Below, in pieces: positions 60,129 through 64,000 of a stretch of 64,000 nucleotides of DNA. Numbering within the stretch: the first letter of the stretch is position 1; each line of letters begins with the position of its first letter. The translations under genes and the position numbers were made by a program. The stretch covers positions 558,001-622,000 of the forward strand of contig CAKNFP010000001.1 of assembly GCA_930633525.1 (NCBI GenBank), read 5' to 3'. The notes under the pieces are model-generated. The model made no database searches. It had not been told where the DNA came from and worked only from the letters and a program-made list of their open reading frames with translations. This stretch comes from Hyphomicrobiales bacterium (GTDB taxonomy: Bacteria > Pseudomonadota > Alphaproteobacteria > Rhizobiales > Beijerinckiaceae).

Positions 60129-61375
60129 TGCACGGCAACTCGATGTTCGCTCCGCTATCCCTCGAAGAGATACGCTTCCCTGATCGCAGGATAGCCCAGC
60201 CCCGCGAAAAGTTGCCAATCGTTCCTGTGCCCGCTGACGCGCCGCTGCTGGAAACGTACCGGCATCCTAAGCACGGGGCTCCTTCCAAGGTATGGCGATA
60301 CGCGGACGCACTCGATCAACTCATGTTCGCGGTGGCGCGCTTTGACTTCCTTGATGGGGACGGCAAGCCGGCGAAGGAAATCCTTCCGTTGACGTTCTGC
60401 GATATCGGAAGAGGGCGCCGCGCGTGGCGCGCCAAAGGCATCACCGGCCCGCGCCCGCTATATCGCCTGCCAGATATCACTGCGCGCGCCGAGGCCGTGC
60501 TGATCGTCGCCGAGGGCGAGAAGTCGGCGGACGCCGCAGCGATCCTCTTTCCCGACATGGTGGCGACCACGCCGCCGCACGGCGCGAAGTCGCCCCACAA
60601 AGCGGACTGGGCACCGGTCGCCGGACGCACTGTGATCATCGCGACCGACAACGACGAAGCGGGCCAGCAATTCGGTGACAAGGTGAGCGAACTGGCACGA
60701 GCGGCCGGGGCCAAGGCTATCCTACATCTTCCGCCCGATCGGCTTGGCCAGTGGGTGTGGAAGGACGGCGAGAGGCGTGATCGCGAGGGTGACCTTCCGA
60801 AGGGCTGGGATATCGCCGATGCTCTCGACGAGGGGTGGACGGTCGAAGCGGTGGCGGCGATGATGGCGGATCCGGCATTTCTGTCGCCCTATAGCGATGC
60901 CGAAGAACGCGAGGCGCTTCGCCGTGTCGAGGCTGGAGAGCCGGAAGAGGCTACGCGTTGGCCTTTCCGTGTGACACAGACTGGCGTTGAGAAGCGGATA
61001 GAGCGCGCGGACAGGGAAACCGGAATCATCACCATTGAATGGCGTTGGTTCTGTTCGCCTCTTCAGATCGCCGCTGAGACGCGTAGTTCCGAAGGCGAGG
61101 AATGGGGCCGTCTGCTCAAGATCACCGACCGCGACGCTCGTGCGAAGGAATGGGCTATGCCCATGTCCATGCTCGCTGGAGATGGCACCGCCTATCGTGA
61201 GAGGCTTTTGTCCCTTGGGCTGATCATGGCGCCGGGCAAGTTCGCGCGCGATGCCCTGCACGAATACATCTCGACGGCGCGGCCGGGCATCAAAGCGCGC
61301 TGTGTTGCGCGTGTCGGATGGCACTCCCGCACCTTCACCTTCAGCAACCAGACGGTGGAGCCGAGCAATGGCTGA
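60125..61375 (+). CDS. TOPRIM primase-like protein carrying the N-terminal piece of a DUF927 domain
   Basis: 416 aa. VLIVAEGEKSADAAAILFP and VIIATDNDEAGQQFGDKV are TOPRIM-type motifs (Glu and D-x-D-like acidic site). From about residue 275 the sequence is the start of a DUF927 domain (WPFRVTQTGVEKRIERAD; KARCVARVGWHSRTFTF). It stops after VEPSNG and the rest of the DUF927 domain is in the next frame, whose ATG overlaps this stop. Confidence 0.85.
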   Translation: MMHGNSMFAPLSLEEIRFPDRRIAQPREKLPIVPVPADAPLLETYRHPKHGAPSKVWRYADALDQLMFAVARFDFLDGDGKPAKEILPLTFCDIGRGRRAWRAKGITGPRPLYRLPDITARAEAVLIVAEGEKSADAAAILFPDMVATTPPHGAKSPHKADWAPVAGRTVIIATDNDEAGQQFGDKVSELARAAGAKAILHLPPDRLGQWVWKDGERRDREGDLPKGWDIADALDEGWTVEAVAAMMADPAFLSPYSDAEEREALRRVEAGEPEEATRWPFRVTQTGVEKRIERADRETGIITIEWRWFCSPLQIAAETRSSEGEEWGRLLKITDRDARAKEWAMPMSMLAGDGTAYRERLLSLGLIMAPGKFARDALHEYISTARPGIKARCVARVGWHSRTFTFSNQTVEPSNG

Positions 61376-62726
61376 TCGCATCATTTTGCAAACAAACGGC
61401 GCCGTCGATCACGCCTTGCGCGAGGCCGGCAGCCTGGAGGGCTGGCAGGAACATATTGGCCGCTATGCCGTAGGCAATTCTCGTCTTGTGCTCTCGCTCT
61501 CGATGGCCTTCGCGGCGCCGCTGCTCTATCCGACCGGAGCCGAAAGCGGGGGCTTCCATCTCCGAGGGGCCTCTTCAACGGGCAAGAGCACCGCGCTCGT
61601 GGTTGCTGGATCGGCGTGGGGCGGCGGTGGCATCCGGGGCTATGTTCGCACCTGGCGCGCCACGTCAAACGGCCTCGAAGGCGTGGCTGCGATGCATTGT
61701 GACTGTCTTCTCTGTCTCGACGAAATGGGTCAGGTGGACGGTCGCGACGCCGGGCAAATTGCCTACATGCTGGCGAATGGTGTGGGTAAGGCCCGTGCTA
61801 CTCGCACCGGAGAAGCGAGGCCACCGGCAGAGTGGCGTTTGCTCTTTCTGTCGAGCGGCGAGTTGAGCTTGGCTGACAAGATCGCCGAAGACGGACGAGG
61901 CCGAAAGGTGGCTGCCGGACAACAGGTGAGGATCGTTGACATTCCCGCCGACGCCGGAGCGGGACTTGGCCTCTTCGAGAATCTGCACGGCTTCCCCTCG
62001 GCCGATGCTTTCGCTCGACACTTGAAGATGGCGGCCGGTGAGCACTACGGCCATCCGAGCCGGGCCTTTCTTCGGACGCTGGTTGATAACTTCGACGCCA
62101 TCGCGCCGGTCGTCAAAGGCTATGTGGAGGAATTCCTCGCCGAAAATTGCCCGAACGATGCCGATGGGCAGGTGAGCCGTGTCGCAGCGCGGTTCGCTCT
62201 TGTCGCGGCGGCGGGTGAAATGGCAACGACAGCCGGCGTGGTGCCATGGGATCCAGGTGAAGCGACGGGTGCGGCAGCCCGTTGTTTCCAAGATTGGCTT
62301 TCCGCTCGTGGGGGCATTGAGCCGGCCGAGGAAAACGAGGGCATCGCCACCGTGCGCCGCTTCATCGAATTGCACGGCACGTCCCGCTTCGAGGCGATCG
62401 GTGATCTGGCTCCGAAGGACAGTATGGGCTTCCCGGTTGATCAGCGTGTTCTCAATCGTGTCGGGTTTCGCCGACGTGCGGAAATTGGTGGCATTGAGTA
62501 TCTGGTACTGCCGGAGGCATGGCGCACCGAGGTATGTGTGGGGCTCGATCCGGCGTCCGTAGCGAAGATGCTCGCCCGTCGCGGCTATCTCATGACGGGG
62601 GGAGACGGAAAGCCTCAGGTGAAGACGCGGCTGCCGAACTTCCAGAACGCAGTGCGCTGCTACGTGATCAAGCCGGGCATCCTCGGTGAGGCTGAGCATA
62701 CCTTGGGCGCAGAGGTTTTTGCCTGA
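61368..62726 (+). CDS. DUF927 helicase-like ATPase (continuation)
   Basis: 452 aa with Walker A GASSTGKSTALVVAG and Walker B CLLCLDEMGQ, the DUF927 superfamily-3-like helicase used for phage or satellite replication. Normally DUF927 is one chain; here the first ~120 residues are in the preceding frame. ATG 61368 overlaps the upstream stop (ATGGCTGA). Either translational coupling of two chains or a one-base insertion. Confidence 0.88.
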   Translation: MADRIILQTNGAVDHALREAGSLEGWQEHIGRYAVGNSRLVLSLSMAFAAPLLYPTGAESGGFHLRGASSTGKSTALVVAGSAWGGGGIRGYVRTWRATSNGLEGVAAMHCDCLLCLDEMGQVDGRDAGQIAYMLANGVGKARATRTGEARPPAEWRLLFLSSGELSLADKIAEDGRGRKVAAGQQVRIVDIPADAGAGLGLFENLHGFPSADAFARHLKMAAGEHYGHPSRAFLRTLVDNFDAIAPVVKGYVEEFLAENCPNDADGQVSRVAARFALVAAAGEMATTAGVVPWDPGEATGAAARCFQDWLSARGGIEPAEENEGIATVRRFIELHGTSRFEAIGDLAPKDSMGFPVDQRVLNRVGFRRRAEIGGIEYLVLPEAWRTEVCVGLDPASVAKMLARRGYLMTGGDGKPQVKTRLPNFQNAVRCYVIKPGILGEAEHTLGAEVFA

Positions 62727-63103
62727 TGCCGGATCTCAGTCGCTTCGCGGTCTTTGCCGGCAAGGGGCGGCCTGTTCCCCTTGTTCCCCAAGCCCCAACA
62801 ACACGGGGAACAGGCGGGGAGCTGGAAAAAGACAAATATAATCAATCGCTTAATGTCTATGTTCCCCTTGTTCCCCACGTTCCCCCAAAAAACGATAGTG
62901 GCTGGAACGAAGACGAGTGGCTTGCCGCGTTCGACGAGCGTGCCGCGATCCTCGAATACGATGGTGGCTGGTCGAGAGCCGAGGCTGAGCGGCTGGCGCG
63001 GGAAGAGATAGATCTTCGGCGTGCGGCTCAAAGCGGCAATCCCAGAAATGGCGGGTATGACATCCTCGGAATTCCCGAGGACGTGATCAGTCGAGCGAGT
63101 TAA
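62726..63103 (+). CDS. hypothetical protein overlying the GGGGAAC element
   Basis: 125 aa starting on the last base of the DUF927 gene. Its first half encodes P-V-P-L-V-P and Y-V-P-L-V-P runs, a direct result of the GTTCCCC repeats; the second half (WNEDEWLAAFDERAAILEYDGG, RAEAERLAREEIDLRRA) looks like a genuine phage protein. Function unknown. Confidence 0.65.
   Translation: MPDLSRFAVFAGKGRPVPLVPQAPTTRGTGGELEKDKYNQSLNVYVPLVPHVPPKNDSGWNEDEWLAAFDERAAILEYDGGWSRAEAERLAREEIDLRRAAQSGNPRNGGYDILGIPEDVISRAS
62774..62885 (-). repeat. GGGGAAC element, copy c: replication origin candidate
   Basis: Inverted relative to copies a and b. GTTCCCC at 62774 and 62783, GGGGAAC at 62805, then an AT-rich spacer (62824-62860), then GTTCCCC at 62861, 62870, 62879 (9 bp period). 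Iterons either side of AT-rich DNA, right after the primase/helicase genes, is how phage-satellite origins are built. Confidence 0.65.
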
Positions 63104-63227
63104 GAAGTGATAATTACTGAATTTTCAAGAAGTTGCGTGAGAACATAAGTTCTATTTCCTTGCCGATTTTACTTTGAGAGTGCTGAATTCTTCCCGATCT
63201 TGCGCGGGATAAGTGCGCAAGGTTTCA

Positions 63228-64000
63228 ATGATCAATCGACTTAAAAACATCATCGGCTTCGAAAAGAAGTCCACTCTGGCGAACTCCTCGCCAGAGCTTT
63301 TGGCGTTATTCGGTGCTGGTCCGACCGCTTCCGGCACGGTGGTCACTCCTGAAACGGCCATGCGCTGCACGACGGTCTTCGCCAGCGTGAAGGTCATCGC
63401 CGAAAGCGTCGCGCAACTCCCTCTCCACCTGTATCGCCGCACTGACGACGGTGGGAAGGAACGCGCCGGCGACCATCCGCTCGCTGAGCTGCTGCACGAT
63501 CAGGCCAACGAATGGACCTCGGCTTTCGAGTTCCGGCTGTTCATGCAGACGGCGCTTTGTCTTCACGGCAACGCCTTCGCCTTCATCAACCGCGCTGACG
63601 GCAAGATCTTCGAGCTCATCCCGATCCCGAGCCCGGCTATTGAGGTGCAGGTCGATCGTGTCACGATGGAACCGAGCTATAAGGTCACCGAAGGCGATGG
63701 ATCTCAGCGCATCTATCCGCGCACGGACATCTTCCACCTGAAGACGCTCGGCACGTCACCGCATGTTGGCCTATCGCCCATCTCGCAGATGAAAGAGGCC
63801 ATTGGCCTTGCTATCGCGATGGAAGAGCACGGCGCCAGGCTTTTCGGCAACGGCGCCAGACCGAGCGGTGTCTTTAAGTACCATAAGATGCTCACCGGGC
63901 AGCAAGTCCAGCAACTCCGCGAAAGAATGGCCGGTCATACGGGCGGCGGCAGTGGTCAAACGCTCGTGCTCGAAGATGGAATGGACTTCAAGGCGCTTCA
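63228..64000 (+). CDS. phage portal protein, HK97 family (C-terminus outside window)
   Basis: At least 257 residues. KVIAESVAQLPLHLYRR, FRLFMQTALCLHGNAFAF, FELIPIPSPAIEV, IFHLKTLGTSPHVGLSPI and GNGARPSGVF are portal-family landmarks. It forms the dodecameric head vertex for DNA packaging. AAGGT precedes ATG 63228. No terminase gene lies before it, unlike common prophages. Confidence 0.93.
   Translation, partial: MINRLKNIIGFEKKSTLANSSPELLALFGAGPTASGTVVTPETAMRCTTVFASVKVIAESVAQLPLHLYRRTDDGGKERAGDHPLAELLHDQANEWTSAFEFRLFMQTALCLHGNAFAFINRADGKIFELIPIPSPAIEVQVDRVTMEPSYKVTEGDGSQRIYPRTDIFHLKTLGTSPHVGLSPISQMKEAIGLAIAMEEHGARLFGNGARPSGVFKYHKMLTGQQVQQLRERMAGHTGGGSGQTLVLEDGMDFKAL

Overview
The DNA is GC-rich, with alphaproteobacterial gene families throughout (MaoC-Pta fusion, DUF3141, DUF736/DUF2840/DUF2285 conjugation accessories) and Irr-type iron boxes, so the host is most likely a member of the Hyphomicrobiales (Rhizobiales). 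Genus cannot be read from the window.
Layout. (1) 1-10,935 is host chromosome: the end of an ABC transporter ATPase gene, a leftward operon DUF3141 > MaoC-Pta > ackA > ppk2 linked to acyl-CoA/acetyl-phosphate/polyphosphate metabolism, a 3-hydroxyacyl-CoA dehydrogenase, an AraC regulator, an MFS transporter, and the old terminator of a tRNA-Gly gene. (2) 10,936-54,060 is a 43.1 kb integrated element between two identical 46 bp copies of the tRNA-Gly(GCC) 3' half. It starts with a tyrosine integrase and carries a full Trb-type conjugation set (traF, relaxase, traG, trbB-C-D-E-J-K-L-F-G-I) plus a plasmid-type replication initiator, so it is an integrative and conjugative element (ICE). Its cargo is a TetR-controlled HlyD/ABC efflux operon, an iron module (VIT transporter plus a P1B-4 metal ATPase) behind two Irr-type boxes, a membrane redox module (two-component system, PepSY proteins, cytochrome b561, DUF2271 flavoprotein candidate, PepSY-flavodoxin-reductase, ApbE), an orphan DNA methyltransferase, ChrA, and two toxin-antitoxin pairs at the right end. 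(3) From 54,061 to beyond the window a second element sits in tandem at the same tRNA-Gly sequence: its own integrase, an Abi/HEPN RNase-like gene behind a structured RNA leader, an XRE + HEPN pair with matching operators, AlpA-like and primase/DUF927 helicase replication genes, and an HK97-type portal protein running off the end. This is a prophage or a phage satellite.
The most distinctive observations are in element 3: three copies of a ~115 bp element built from 9 bp GGGGAAC repeats, one of which brackets an AT-rich stretch right after the replication helicase gene (origin candidate); and a hairpin-rich RNA ending in an intrinsic terminator just upstream of the Abi gene, resembling the abiF RNA arrangement. 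In the ICE the Irr boxes before the iron-export genes, and a flavinylation motif in the DUF2271 protein next to apbE, tie cargo genes to specific mechanisms. Two frameshifted genes (DUF6499/DUF2285 regulator, DUF927 helicase) are flagged.
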